The notes beneath the pieces were generated by a model. That model saw nothing but the letters and a program-made list of their open reading frames with translations, had not been told where the DNA came from and did not search any database. Below, piece by piece: positions 1-24,759 of a stretch of DNA of 64,000 nucleotides. The position numbers were made by a program, and so were the translations under genes. The stretch's first letter is position 1; each line of letters opens with the position of its first letter. The stretch spans positions 16,024,450-16,088,449 of the forward strand of contig NC_092648.1 of NCBI RefSeq assembly GCF_032118995.1, given 5' to 3'. Source of the DNA: Asterias amurensis. Lineage: Eukaryota > Echinodermata > Asteroidea > Forcipulatida > Asteriidae.

Positions 1-1850
1 TGAGAGCAGGAAAAACGCGTATAAGCAAAAATTGTGTCTCATAAACGAATGAGGAGACTGACAGAGCGTGAGCACACTGGTTCGCAATGGATTTGCACCG
101 CATGTTGCTATAACAGATACTGCCGGCTGGTAAACATGCCTTTTGCTTTGCTTACGGCAAGGAGTGCTTATGAAATAGAAATTGTGCTTCATAAAAATAC
201 GCCAATGTGAAAGGATTCGAAGCATGAGAACGATTGGTTGCTGCGTCAGCAGTGACCTAATTCGTAATATGCTGACAGGCAACTTGTCGTTCTCGTAACA
301 TGTTTGAAATTTGGCAAACCTCGACTTGTTATACTGAGTGAAAATTTATGATACTTCAAAAAGATATTATTGTTGTTATTATTATTGTTATTATTATTTA
401 CAAATTTAATCAACACGGCAGCCACAGAAGTTGCTGAAATAACATTGTTTGCAAAAATCTGCAAAGATTATCTTACACTGTTTTACAAAACCACACGTTA
501 AAAACATGAAAAACTGTTTGCTTTAAAAATGAAAGTGTTATTGTTTCCGAAGAAAGAGCACTCCATAACAATTCGAAAACTGAATTGGACATTGTGACAT
601 TTCACAGATGGTGTAACTTTTTTTTTTCAAACAATACTGCACCATATCTTTAAAATGCTGCTGGTTTTAATTTGCAAACAGTGTTTTTTTTTCCCGTGTG
701 TACACAAGATCCACGTGTCCCTCCCTCTGTTTGCCTAAATCCAACCATAGGTCCCTCCATCATCGACGATCCAACGATAGTTTCGCTGTCCACACTGAAG
801 AAACGCACGCGCCGAGAGGCACACTGCGCATGCCTGACTGACTGGCACTTGATAATAAGAAGGTTCTGCGAAAAAAAAAAAACGGTTATATCGATCATGG
901 AATATGTTAATTCTAGAAATTGAGGGAATTCCACGAGGTGTGTGCTGAGTGTCTGTGGTTCTTACTAAAGATTCTTAAATACCAAAGTGCAGCCGTGATT
1001 TAAGTGATAAACACCCACCATTAACGCGACCTGTTCTCCCCTCCCTATCTCCCCCCTGAACGAAGTCACCATGTAATTGAAAGCAACTTCCAAGTTATGG
1101 TATTAAATTTGTATAAAAAAAAGGACTAAACGCATTACATCCCAACCTAGAAAGATATGTCTCCTTCTCAGGGCCCTAGAAAATTACTGCGTGTAATTGG
1201 ATTGTGTGTCCCCACAGGACCTGTTTGGGATCGACTTCTCTCACCCGTACGTAAAAGATGCCTTTAGGTGTGGTTGAGTGGTTCGACATGCAGGTGTAGA
1301 AAGCAACGATTCCCCTGTAATGCTTTATTGACCGACATGGGAAGTTATTCAGTGTTCACACACACAAACATCCCCCATAAAAACTCGTCCTGCCTAAGGG
1401 CAAGTTACAGTTTGTCCGTTATTGTTTTAAAGCACTGGATTAGAAAGTAAAAATCCTACGGCAGGGTAAGTACACGAGTATTTAAGATAAAGCCCAACAC
1501 CCCACAACGACATAAGACATTCTTGTTTACACGCGATGTCTGGAGGATTTGTTGTGTTGCATCCCACCTGACCTGTTTTTTATCTGATTTAATAACAAAT
1601 GAATAAACATGTAAGGTTTCGAATAATTTGTTCCTAGACGTGAGTATGATCGCACTTTTAATGTACATCAGTATTGGTCCGTTGCTTTGGATGTGAACAT
1701 CGGGTTTTTAGATTGGTTTAATTGAGCGAACTGTGACGAACAACAGTGCATGTCGAGGATCGTGAGAGGGAAAATAACCTGCAATAAAAACAGACACAGT
1801 AGTATAATATTGTTTAGACCAAATCATTGTTGCGAATGTGTTGCTGACAA
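1..1850. other. no gene recognised
   Basis: AT-rich sequence with scattered short open frames on both strands, none with convincing splice signals, domain content or length. A more GC-rich patch at about 700-850 contains several CpG sites, but I see no exon in it. Confidence 0.5.
365..400. repeat. ATT/GTT-rich microsatellite
   Basis: A short imperfect run of ATT and GTT triplets. It creates a run of asparagines in a minus-strand frame that is not a gene. Confidence 0.8.
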
Positions 1851-1852
1851 AT

Positions 1853-2202
1853 CCAGGGCCTAACTTCATAGAGCTGCTTGAGTCTCAAATTAGCTAAGCA
1901 CAACAATATAATGCTTACCAAAAGGATACCAGCGAAAATATAATTTAACATGTAGTATCTGTGACTGGTATCCATGGTTATTGATGATTGACAGACAAGG
2001 AATATTTTATGCCTAATCAGTTCTATGACATTGGTCCAGTTGCTAAGCACAGAATAGTATTGCTTAGCAGGAACTGGTGACCAGTCAAAATTACGTTTAA
2101 GTTTGCATTGTTGTAGCTGGTCCCCCATCTCAATTTTTGCTTAGCAACAAAATTTGTCAAGCAAGAGTTTCTGCTTAGCAGCTTGATGAAATTGGGCCCA
2201 GG
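1853..2202. mobile_element. inverted-repeat MITE, family B, copy 1
   Basis: The ends are imperfect inverted repeats: CCAGGGCCTAACTTCATAG at the left, and at the right the complement of CCTGGGCCCAATTTCATCA. The interior holds GCTTAGC and TTACCAGC blocks also found near 17.2 kb and 59 kb. The 104-residue minus-strand open frame here is a by-product of the repeat. Confidence 0.65.
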
Positions 2203-2532
2203 TCACTGTCACTGGCCATGACCAGGAACTCGGGTCAGATTGACTCTTACTTGTAATTTGAGTCTTCGTCGAATTTCAACTCAGATTTATAATAAATGAG
2301 TTTCTATTCTTGAGCTACTATCGAGCAGAGTGCGTGCTGACAATCATCTTCCAACCTTCTAAAATAGGTCCATTGATACTATGCAATGGATAGCAAAGGA
2401 TCGACTTTCATTCATTCATTACAGTTTCTATTATAGAAACACAAACCTGGCCAAATAACTATACTACGTGGTATGATGTAAAGTCGATACTGACTTTGAG
2501 AAAAATATTCCCATGTTCAAGAAAAGCAGTAT

Positions 2533-2861
2533 TTAAAGGTACATTTGGTATTTACTATAAAAAACAAAAACAAAATTGCATAAAGACTTGGTACGAGCAA
2601 TGGAGAGCTGAGAGACGGAACAAACCATCAATTGTGAGAAAGAGGTAATTTATCTAAATCTATAAGAAAGACTTCAGGCCTGAAGCCTGTCTTAGGCACC
2701 TGAAAACACACACAAAAAAGTCTGTCATTATTTTCTTGAAACTTCGATGACAGATTGAGTCCAACTTTTCACTGATTTGTTATTTTATGCATATTTTGTT
2801 GGGATACACCAATGGCGAATACTTGTCTTTGACAATTACCAAAGGTGTTCGGTGCCTTTAA
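2533..2861. mobile_element. diverged family A MITE
   Basis: Begins TTAAAGGTACATTTGGTA and ends with ACCAAAGGTGTTCGGTGCCTTTAA, the same plan as the family A copies elsewhere in the window. The inner blocks (tatgcatattttgttggga, gtctttgacaattacca) are also shared. It carries no coding sequence. Confidence 0.6.
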
Positions 2862-3825
2862 TAGTAATGATAATCATTCCTCCCTCTTAAAGGAGAATTG
2901 CTATCAGATCAGATTCGATTTCCCCTTCAAAGATGGCTGTCAATAGACGGGTGAAGCAGAATCAATTGTCAAACTAGAATCATTTGTACCAATACAAAGA
3001 TATCCTAGGTTTGTATAGCACAATAGTCGTCTTGTTTCCCCTCGTTGTATCCACACACACCCACTCAGCCCTCAGTCCATAACATTCTCTCGTCTCAACT
3101 CATTGCTACATTAAAGGTCATCATGTTTGCACTTTCGTTTTCTAAGAATCAAAAGAAAATTTAATCTAAAAATAAATGGCTTAGAATCAGTATTAAAAAA
3201 CAAACATTGCTACGATTTGATTTCCTTACAGAGTACATGCGTCCCTTAAGGAAGACATTGCAACGATAAGCTCAATGTGCTTGAACATTAATTTTTAATT
3301 AATTCTAGATAATTATGCAAAACCAACAAAAATCACTCGAGTTTGCAACAGACCGTGAACGATTTGCGTGTTTTGACCCATATTTACGCAGACAGGCGCA
3401 TTTACACAAACATGTCCTGTTCGCCATTTTTTTAGTAAAAAAAATGTACGCAAAGAATTTGACTTCCAAATTGGTGGAAATGGTAGACTTGCATTTTAAG
3501 GAAGGAAGGAAGGGCACGCACTGTATGAAAAGGGGTCAACAAGAACATTCTCTTTACGTGTGAAGGATTCAAAACAAAATCTCGCATTTAATCGGGTCCC
3601 ATTGTTTAATTTACGCTACTCCTGCAAGGTACATTAGATGGGGTCTTCAACAAGACTGAAGGGCCTATACTTTACGCTCCAAACACCAGAAATAATAACT
3701 ACCGATACGAGTTACTTTTTCGTTTTATTTATTTTACTTATTAATCACATAAAAGGAAACGGATCAAATTTGTAAACCTCATGTCAAAACAACTCATCGC
3801 TTGTAATTACGGTGACTTAGCATTC

Positions 3826-4217
3826 TTAAAGACAGTTGACACTATTGGTAATTGTCAAAGACTAGTCTTCACAGGTGTATCTCAACATATTTATGCATAA
3901 AAAAACATGTGTAAATTTGAGCTCAATCTTTGGTCGTCGAAGTTGCGATATAATAATGAAAGAAAAAACACCCTTGTCACACGAAGTTATGTGCTTTCAG
4001 ATGCTTGATTTCGAGACCTCAAACTCCAAGTCTGGGGGTCTCGAAATCAAAATAAATTCGTGGAATATACTTCTTTCTCGAAAAAATACGTTACTTCAGG
4101 GGAGCCGTTTCCCACAATGTTTTATTCTATTAACCTCTCCCCATTACACGTTACCAAAGTAAGGTTACATGCTAATAATTATTTTGATTAATTACCAATA
4201 GTGTCCACTGCCTTTAA
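3826..4217. mobile_element. family A MITE, copy 1
   Basis: About 390 bp flanked by TTAA, with terminal inverted repeats of the form AGGCAGTGGACACTATTGGT (left end here AGACAGTTGACACTATTGGT). The centre is a hairpin, GATTTCGAGACCTCAAA facing its complement GGTCTCGAAATC. It is non-coding; the 95-aa open frame across it is spurious. Confidence 0.85.
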
Positions 4218-5490
4218 AAGACCTAGGTTAGAATTGACCCATTTCCAAGTTTAGAATGACCCGGATTCCGTGTAACAAAATGACATGGGGTCAATCTGAC
4301 GCTCTGAACCTGAGTTAAAATCAGTTTATGAAAAGAAAAAAAAAAATAATAATCCCTGGTCACACTAAACTAGAATTATGATCCAGGGTCAATTCCGGGG
4401 GGGGGGGGGGGAGGGGTTAGAGTGTACCGACCCTATCTGTTAAGAACATTCTTTAACGTGTAGATCGCCGAGAGGCTGAGGATTTGAATTCCACATTATA
4501 GACAGTTTGTTTCCTCACAAGTTTTGAACTGACTTTTCATGTCTATAAAGCATTTCAAACTGATGAACATTGGGTATTTACAAAGAACATACACATTAAG
4601 CTGTTGTTTTTGTGAGGAACTCATCAATCGTACGCCCCATCATCCAAACTCATTATCTTAGCGTTAGTTTGCATATACCTGTTTCTTATGTCACAGCAGG
4701 AAAGTCCAAGCATCGGGAACACAACTAGACTTGAATTGATATCAGGACACTATCTATGTCATTATAATTTAAAATGTCAAAGAACCACCAGATAAGTTGT
4801 ACCGCCTTATACACCATAGGGGGTTTGCAATATTGATTAACAGTCAAACCGAATCGCAAAGACATGCACTGTGTTAGTAACTCAGTACCATTCTGTTTTC
4901 AGGTTACCTATGTTGTTCTTCTCAAACACAGAACATGATTGAATTTGAATAATACGATAAGATCTGTTGAGGTGCGAAGATATCAGTTATAGCATGCTCT
5001 TCTAAAGGTTTACAAATTCGTCTTATGACTCCTTATTCTACTATATCACACTCATAATAAATAATAGATGAGAACTATATTTAACAACATGCATTTCCAA
5101 GTTCTACTTAAGTTTCAACGAGAAATGTGCAGTGATATATTAATTTGATAGAAGTAAAAACGACTTGTGCATTCCGCTTATGTTCCTTTAAAATTGAACA
5201 GGTAAAATCGTTGCCTATACCGTGTCTTATTATTAGATTATGATAACTTAGTAATGTTTAATAAACGCGATTCAAAGAAAAGGTTACAAGGTTAAATCTT
5301 GTGCCTATAACTATATATACATTATATTATTTCCTTGACTACATACTGCCAGTCTGATTCTTAGTCTTAGAATTGTTGATTCTAAAGTCCCATGCGAACA
5401 GTCCGTTTCCACGAAATACTTCCCCTTCGCAGATTAAGAAAAAAATTACTCTCGAATTTGATTAGATTATTTCCGCCGGAATATTTGATT
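4218..5490. other. no gene recognised
   Basis: AT-rich intergenic or intronic sequence. A run of 13 G lies at about 4399-4411. I see no exon, RNA gene or clear transposon end. Confidence 0.5.
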
Positions 5491-5493
5491 GAA

Positions 5494-5621
5494 TTAACTT
5501 ATGATCTTATACCCTTGAGCCAACAAGTCCCATGAAGCCTGCGAATCAGAGGCATGGGCACGCCGGACAAACAACCTCAGTTTGAGGTCTGTATCTTTGT
5601 GTAAACAAGAAGTGCCATCTA
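5494..5621 (-). CDS. candidate terminal exon of the lectin mosaic gene
   Basis: On the minus strand, TACTTCAAG is followed by a frame that starts in the phase needed after the exon ending at 7565. It encodes a 42-residue tail (VDGTSCLHKDTDL..., ending GYKIIS) and then a TAA stop. The tail is hydrophilic and has no transmembrane segment, which would make the protein secreted. Only phase and a modest acceptor support it. The true last exon could be elsewhere, including beyond the left edge. Confidence 0.22.
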
Positions 5622-5699
5622 CTTGAAGTAATAATACAATAGTTGTACTAAAAAGGTCGCTGTTAAAGGAATATATTACAAATATTGGTAAGAACAAAT

Positions 5700-7560
5700 T
5701 CGTCTATAGATCATAGACTACGGTCAAATTGATGGTAGTAGAAAACATCCCTTGAAATATCTCTTTCTGTAATATCATATTATTAGTATTTGATGAGAAA
5801 TAAATAAAACTCCTGTATATCGCTCAGCGTTCTATTCATTTTTTCTTTAATCGATGGCAAAAAGTGTTTTTGGTTTTTCACTACTTTCTCGTGACCAAGA
5901 TGGCCGATCAATCTCAAACTTCCACGTGTTTGTCAGTAAATATGTAGGCCTACGGTGGATTACATAAAGTGATTATACACTGCCAGCAACTATTTTGTTA
6001 GCAAAAAAAAAAAACAATTCTGTAATATTCCTTTAAGATCCACATGGGGGGATCTCGAGTTATTTTTTTTTAAAGAAATGACATTGGTTCTGTTGATGAA
6101 CCCAAAACAATTACCAGACGAACTTTTAAAAACTGGTTTATGCCCGTATTAATTACGTTGGTTAACATTGGTTATCTATTTCAAGCATTTGTATACTCCC
6201 TCTTTATACAACGCATTGTTTGAAAACTAAAGTAAAAATGTCAAGCATTCTGCAATAAGAACACTAGAACAATGGGCTTCATAATTACAGATAAATAGTT
6301 CTTTTGAATAGGGCAGCTATGCAATGAACTCAACATATTAGATGAGGAGATTTTGTTTTGAAACCGTATGAGATTTTCGGGCCAGAAAACATTTAAAACA
6401 ATAAAATAACAATACTGTATATTAATAACTAAAATGTAATTGGTGTATTTCATCGAATATTAAAAACTGATTACTACTAAATGCTTTGTAGCTTATAATA
6501 ATATCGGTGAATGTGACACTATAACATATACGAAAGGTGAATCGGTCAATCAAGAAGTATACCAAAAAAGTGGCCTTACAATGCCTTGTTTTATTCATTA
6601 GTTATATTCATAAATTGATTAATAACTACACTGCCTGCATTTCATTTGATGTTTCGAATGTCATGGTATCAGCTACCCCGACCAGAGAGTCTGAATGGAA
6701 ACGAATAATAGGAAAATATTAATTCAGCGTGATGAAATAACGTAAACAGGACAAATCAATAAAAGGGAATATCAGTCATGCATAAAATATTGTTGGGTTC
6801 GCTATACGCAGTTTCAATAATAATGTTAATTCTCATTATTTAAATGTGAAGATTCCGTACTATTCAGCCTAAAGATTATTTGTATGTGTTCCAGTTGGAC
6901 AAAATGGTTGCAATTAATGGTCAAGTTTTTTTCTGCAAAATATATCCCCGGACGATCCTAAGTAGGCATATTCTGGTTATGGACAGCAGTGTATCACACA
7001 TCACTGTACGTTTGCATATTATTCACAGAATATCTAGAAACGGTCATCTAGATCATTAAAGAAAAAGGTCTTCATCAACACCTTCATATTCCACCAGTGA
7101 GTCAATTCTCACTCCACAGAGTCGATTTCATTTCAACTCATTTCGGACCCTGCGGCTTAACCAGTAAATTACCTCCCCCCCTTTGCCTTCATGATGAGGT
7201 GAAATTGACATACACTTTTTACAACTTAGCTTCAGAAGGGTTCGGAATCGAAGATCGAACACCTGACTCTCAGGAACCTGCTACGGTATATTTAGCTATT
7301 TATTATCCTCGGTGTCTTAGACATACTTAGAACAGGGGAAGTAAACTATTGATTATTTAGAGGTCCTCTCGTTTTCCTGTCAAAGTGGAACCCATAAACG
7401 AATAATCACCAAATGGTGATTGTTTTATTGGACCATTTTATTTTAGTTTGGCTGTGATAGTATTTTATGCTCTGCAACACTGTCCGTTTGTTTAGAGTTT
7501 GCTTTTCTCTTTTCAAATCAAACTCTGCATGGCATTTTAAAACTCCTTCGATTTCTTGAC
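5700..7560. other. no gene recognised outside repeat C
   Basis: Apart from repeat C, I see only AT-rich sequence and short accidental open frames. If the candidate tail exon at 5494-5621 is right, this is the last intron of the lectin mosaic gene. Confidence 0.45.
5816..6035. repeat. interspersed repeat family C, copy 1
   Basis: Shares several blocks with 20620-20800: TATCGCTCAG, CTCGTGACC, AGATGGCCGATC, ATCTCAAACTTC and GGATTACATAAAGTG. The shared blocks lie in the same order and orientation at near-constant spacing, so these are two copies of one repeat. It has no coding capacity. Confidence 0.65.
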
Positions 7561-7564
7561 TTAC

Positions 7565-20539
<12,975 letters not shown>

Positions 20540-20619
20540 ATGTCCTACCTAAAATAATAAAGAAATAATTGAAAAAAATAACAATTTTTCAGTAGTAAAA
20601 ATCATTATCATTTAAAATC

Positions 20620-20800
20620 ATTTTATCGCTCAGTGAGAGCGTTTTATTATTTTTTGATCGAGGTCATGCAAAATGTGTAATTGTTTGTTTCTCACTATTT
20701 CCTCGTGACCCAGATGGCCGATCGATCTCAAACTTCTACAGGTTTGTAAGTTTGATGTTGGATTACATAAAGTGCTTACACTGGTTCTCTAAATCACGAA
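20620..20800. repeat. interspersed repeat family C, copy 2
   Basis: Second copy of the repeat at 5816-6035, recognised by TATCGCTCAG, CTCGTGACCCAGATGGCCGA and GGATTACATAAAGTG in the same order. Confidence 0.65.
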
Positions 20801-20940
20801 TAATGTAAAACTTATCTTTAGCCATCATTTGTATAACTTACACTCGTCCATCGAAAGAGCGAACCCGTAAAAGACGGCAGAGGCACATCAGTAATGTTTT
20901 GTGTTTTTTTGTGAGTTTTTATTACTCTAGCGAAATCATC

Positions 20941-22085
20941 ATTATATACGGAAGCGTATATAGGACATACCGACAAAAAAAATCGGGCTCCACTATTTCG
21001 CCCGGGCGGATTACTATTTCGCCCGGGCGAATTACTATTTCGCCCGGGCGGATTACTATTTCGCCCGGGCGGATTACTATTCCGCCCGGGCGAATTACTA
21101 TTCCGCCCGGGCGAATTACTATTCCGCCCGGGCGAATTACTATTTCGCCCGGGCGGATTACTATTTCGCCCGGGCGAATTACTAATTCGCCCGGGAAAAA
21201 AAGGTACATATAACCTCTAAACAGCAAGAATGAATCTTTCTTTTAGACGGGTCAAATAATCAGGACACTGAACATCAAAGGCATTTGAGCCGCGCGACTG
21301 GGAAGCGTCCATATTTTACAGGGGGTTGTGGAACGGTAAAGGGTTGGGGGAAATCCAGAAAAGCAGATGTCCACTTTTGAACCTCCATACTGTGTCCATA
21401 GGATTTGTCGAAGAGAATGAGGACTAATTTAACAGGGAGTGAAACTAAAAATTATTTTTAGAACTCTGGTCAAACAAACAATATTATTAGGGAACAAGTG
21501 TAACATAAGTTAAATGTTAAAGTAATGAAATGGGGTTCAATTAATGATGTAAGATTCATTATTCAAGACTTCCTCTCCCCTTCCCCTACTTTTCAGAAGC
21601 GATCTTCGACGCCCTGTGCTCTTCAGCTGGCCCCGTATTACGCCATGCGGCCTCGTAATCCGCCCGGGCGAAATAGTAATCCGCCCGGGCGAAATAGTAA
21701 TCCGCCCGGGCGAAATAGTAATCCGCCCGGGCGAAATAGTAAACCGCCCGGGCGAATTAGTAATCCGCCCGGCCGAAATAGTAATCCGCCCGGCCGAAAT
21801 AGTAATCCGCCCGGGCGAAATAGTAATCCGCCCGGGCGATATAGTATTTCGCCCGGGCGGATTAGTATTTCGCCCGGGCGAAATACTAATCCGCCCGGGC
21901 GAAATACTAATCCGCCCGGGCGAAATACTAATCCGCCCGGGTAAAAATACTAATCCGCCCGGGCGAATTAGTAATCCGCCCGGGCGAAATAGTAATTCGC
22001 CCGGGCGAAATAGTAATCCGCCCGGGCGAAATAGTGGAGCCCGATTTTTTTTTTTCAGGATGTCCTATTACGCTTCCGTAATTAT
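20941..22085. mobile_element. transposon-like element with minisatellite-built terminal inverted repeats
   Basis: The left end has TACGGAAGCGTATATAGGAC, a short A run, CGGGCTCCACTATTTCG and then a 21-bp array. The right end is the mirror image: array, CGAAATAGTGGAGCCCG, a T run, GATGTCCTATTACGCTTCCG. The left array (about 20997-21195) has about 10 units and the right array (about 21655-22035) about 18. Every unit carries the palindrome CGCCCGGGCG plus an 11-bp spacer such as AATTACTATTT. The unique centre (about 21200-21640) has no recognisable coding sequence. Repeating heptapeptide open frames are array artefacts. Confidence 0.8.
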
Positions 22086-22129
22086 AGCATCTTGTTTTCA
22101 ATATAGAAATAAACCAGACAGTAATTCAT

Positions 22130-22516
22130 TTAAAGGCAGTGGACACTATTCGTTAGTACTCAAAATAATTATCCGCATAAAACATCACTTGGTAAAAGGG
22201 TAATGGGGAGAGGTTGATAGTATAAAACATTGTGAGAAACGGCTCCCTCTGAAGTGACGTAGTTTTCGAGAGAGAATGTATTTTTCCACGATTTTGATTT
22301 CGAGACCTCAAGTTTAGAATTTGAGGTCTCGAAATCAAGCATCTGAAAGCACACAACTTCGTGTGACAATGTTTTTTTTTCTTTCATAGTTATCTCGCAA
22401 CTCCAACAACCAATTAAGCTCAAATTTTCACAGGTTTGTTATTTTATGCATATGTTGAGATACACCAAGTGAGAAGACTGGTCTTTGACAATTACCAATA
22501 GTGTGCATTGTCTTTA
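22130..22516. mobile_element. family A MITE, copy 3
   Basis: TTTAAAGGCAGTGGACACTA at the left, AATAGTGTGCATTGTCTTTA at the right, central hairpin of GATTTCGAGACCTCAAG and its complement. It lies immediately beside the minisatellite element. Confidence 0.85.
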
Positions 22517-24700
22517 TTCACTGTATGTGGTATACAATTTATAATCAGTAACTATTAAGACTAAAGCAACATTTTTGTTAGTTTTGATGCTACAATAAAA
22601 TGCCTTGTTTAATTTGTATTTTAGCATGAGCGCATCATATTAATATTATTAAATTATTAACGAGGCATGGCTGGATCTCCGCAAACAAACCTTCATTTGA
22701 TTATTGTTGAAAAAGCAGTGAAAAGGGTCACCATCCAAGTTTATTTATAGCATGTAACCACGTAAGACGTGATCTTGACCACCAATTATAGCGACCTGTT
22801 GTGAATAAATCATCTGTGAATAACTTGGAGAACAAAAGTTGCTTATAGCAAGGGACAGCAATAACCAGAGAAAACTAAGACGAAAATGGTTCGTGCAGTC
22901 GTTTAGGCCTAATTTTATTTGATCGGCATATGCCACAATGCACAAAAATATGCCTTTTTTGCACATATTGTTATTATATTTATGGCCGTTTGTCATTGGT
23001 TTTTGTGAACGTGACGCATATTTAAGTCCAATCCTTTCGTTTTCAATGAACGTCTTGAGGGTGACACAGAGTTTACTCATCATCACTTGCTGTATCTCTA
23101 CATACAATGCATAAAATAACAAACCTCTGAAGAAACACCGGCGATATCATCCCCAAAACAAGACCTCCTTTTGAAATGTAAATTTCACATGTTAGTTTGT
23201 GAAATTTTGGTACATAAATTAATATTATAGAAACAAAACAATCGCATATTTCCAAAAGCGAATTATCCTACAACACCGAGGAGAAATAGATGTATTTCGA
23301 CAGAGTCTAATTTGAAAATGAGCTTCTTTGTTCTCTTTTAGAAGTGTTTCCTCCTCCACCCTCCCCGAAATGTTGTCTCAGCTCCCGCCATGGGTTTTGT
23401 TGTTTCTGCCGTGTGCTGCGTTTTGTTTGTCTATGTATTCCTTGGATTTGAGCCAAAGAAGAAAAACAATAGTTTGCACAAATAATTTTAACAATCCAAC
23501 AAACTGTGCTTTGAAAGAACTGCATGAACAAAAATAATATAAACTGCAAGTAAACTCACCTGTAGCTAGTGAAGTCCCTAGCTCACTGAGCAGATAATGA
23601 AGTCACCTCTCCTTAACGTGTGCTTCTATAACAGGGTGGGGGGGGGGGGGGGGGCTCTGCCGGTTGAACTCCACACTACGCAACTCGAATAATATATGCG
23701 ACTTGCAACAAGTGTAGCCTTGGTACTTCAAACAGCACTTTATCTCTAGGGCATGCGACGCACAGCGTACAATAATTACTGTGTATTTCTCTGGTTTTTA
23801 CTGTAGGATTTTTCTTATTTTTAGAAATCGATTTTTGGCGATCGGTTTGAATACCGTTTTACTAATAGCCGGGCCTCTTGAATTGGCGTTGTGGGGACAA
23901 AAACTACAATGCTTCAAGGTTTCGTGTTGGAGCCCAAACTATAAAATATATAGGCCTAGGCCTAATTAATGTTTATGTATAATATATATATTTGTTTTAA
24001 ACAATTGGGCCCCCTAAAATGCTTTTGTGTTTCTCGTGCTGACCATCTCTTATTCAGCATGGATGGGCTGTGATATGATTCGAAAGTCCAGAATTGAAAC
24101 ATCGTGGGTTCGAGTTCCACCTTCGATTATAAGAAGTAGGCCTACTTCAGACTGCTTTGCCTATGTTGGTTAAAGTATTCATAAGGTATGACATCAAGGA
24201 CATCAAATCAGGGGAAATAGGGGCCCATTCCACTGTCGCCAAATAGTGTCATGTGGAGGCAAAATTTGTGAAATCGTACCGTCATCGAACCATTTTGTGC
24301 ATTATTTCAACCTTTCGGAATGGTAACAGAGAGGGGCAGCGGTTTCCTCTCCCTGTTACGCCACTCCCACCCCTCCCCTCTCTACACTCCAGGGGGCCCG
24401 GCCGAGAGGGGGGTCAAAGAGCTAGCTAAGCTAGCTGCGCATCAGCACGTTGCTAGGGAGTGGTTGCTAACGGTAAATAAAGAGCGCCCTCAATAAACAG
24501 TTGGCTCATCATCACGTTGCACACGCCCTGTTAATATGCGACGCATGGATGCCGATTGATTCACAACAAAACAATTCTCAGACTGTTTCCAAAAGAAGAG
24601 ATAAGTTGACCAGAGCTCCAGAGAAAGAGCAAGACACAAACTCAACTGACTACAATCAGCATTCAAAATACAGGGTCACGTAAAGTTCGCTGTGTAGTGT
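22517..24700. other. intergenic, no gene recognised
   Basis: Mostly AT-rich with short accidental open frames. A run of 18 G lies at about 23637-23654. At 24340-24440 there is a C/G-rich patch with CpG sites, then a palindromic AGCTAGCTAAGCTAGCTG. GTGGGTTCGAGTTCCACC at about 24105 resembles a tRNA B box, but no full tRNA fold is visible. Confidence 0.45.
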
Positions 24701-24759
24701 TCTCGTCCGGACTGGTATTTTACATTTTAAACCTGTTTCTCGATCACTGACTTCACGAA

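Noticed and set aside
7097-7330. 77-residue plus-strand open frame
   Set aside because: No domain and no supporting context.
20997-22035. CRISPR-like array of 21-bp repeats
   Set aside because: Units are head to tail without unique spacers, in a eukaryotic genome. It is a minisatellite.
20899-22203. Open frames with repeated PGR-containing heptads on both strands
   Set aside because: The 21-bp unit has no stop in several frames, so any frame stays open. There is no codon bias or start/stop logic to support coding.
24050-24135. tRNA gene at the GTGGGTTCGAGTTCCACC motif
   Set aside because: Only a B box is convincing. No matching acceptor stem or D arm could be drawn.
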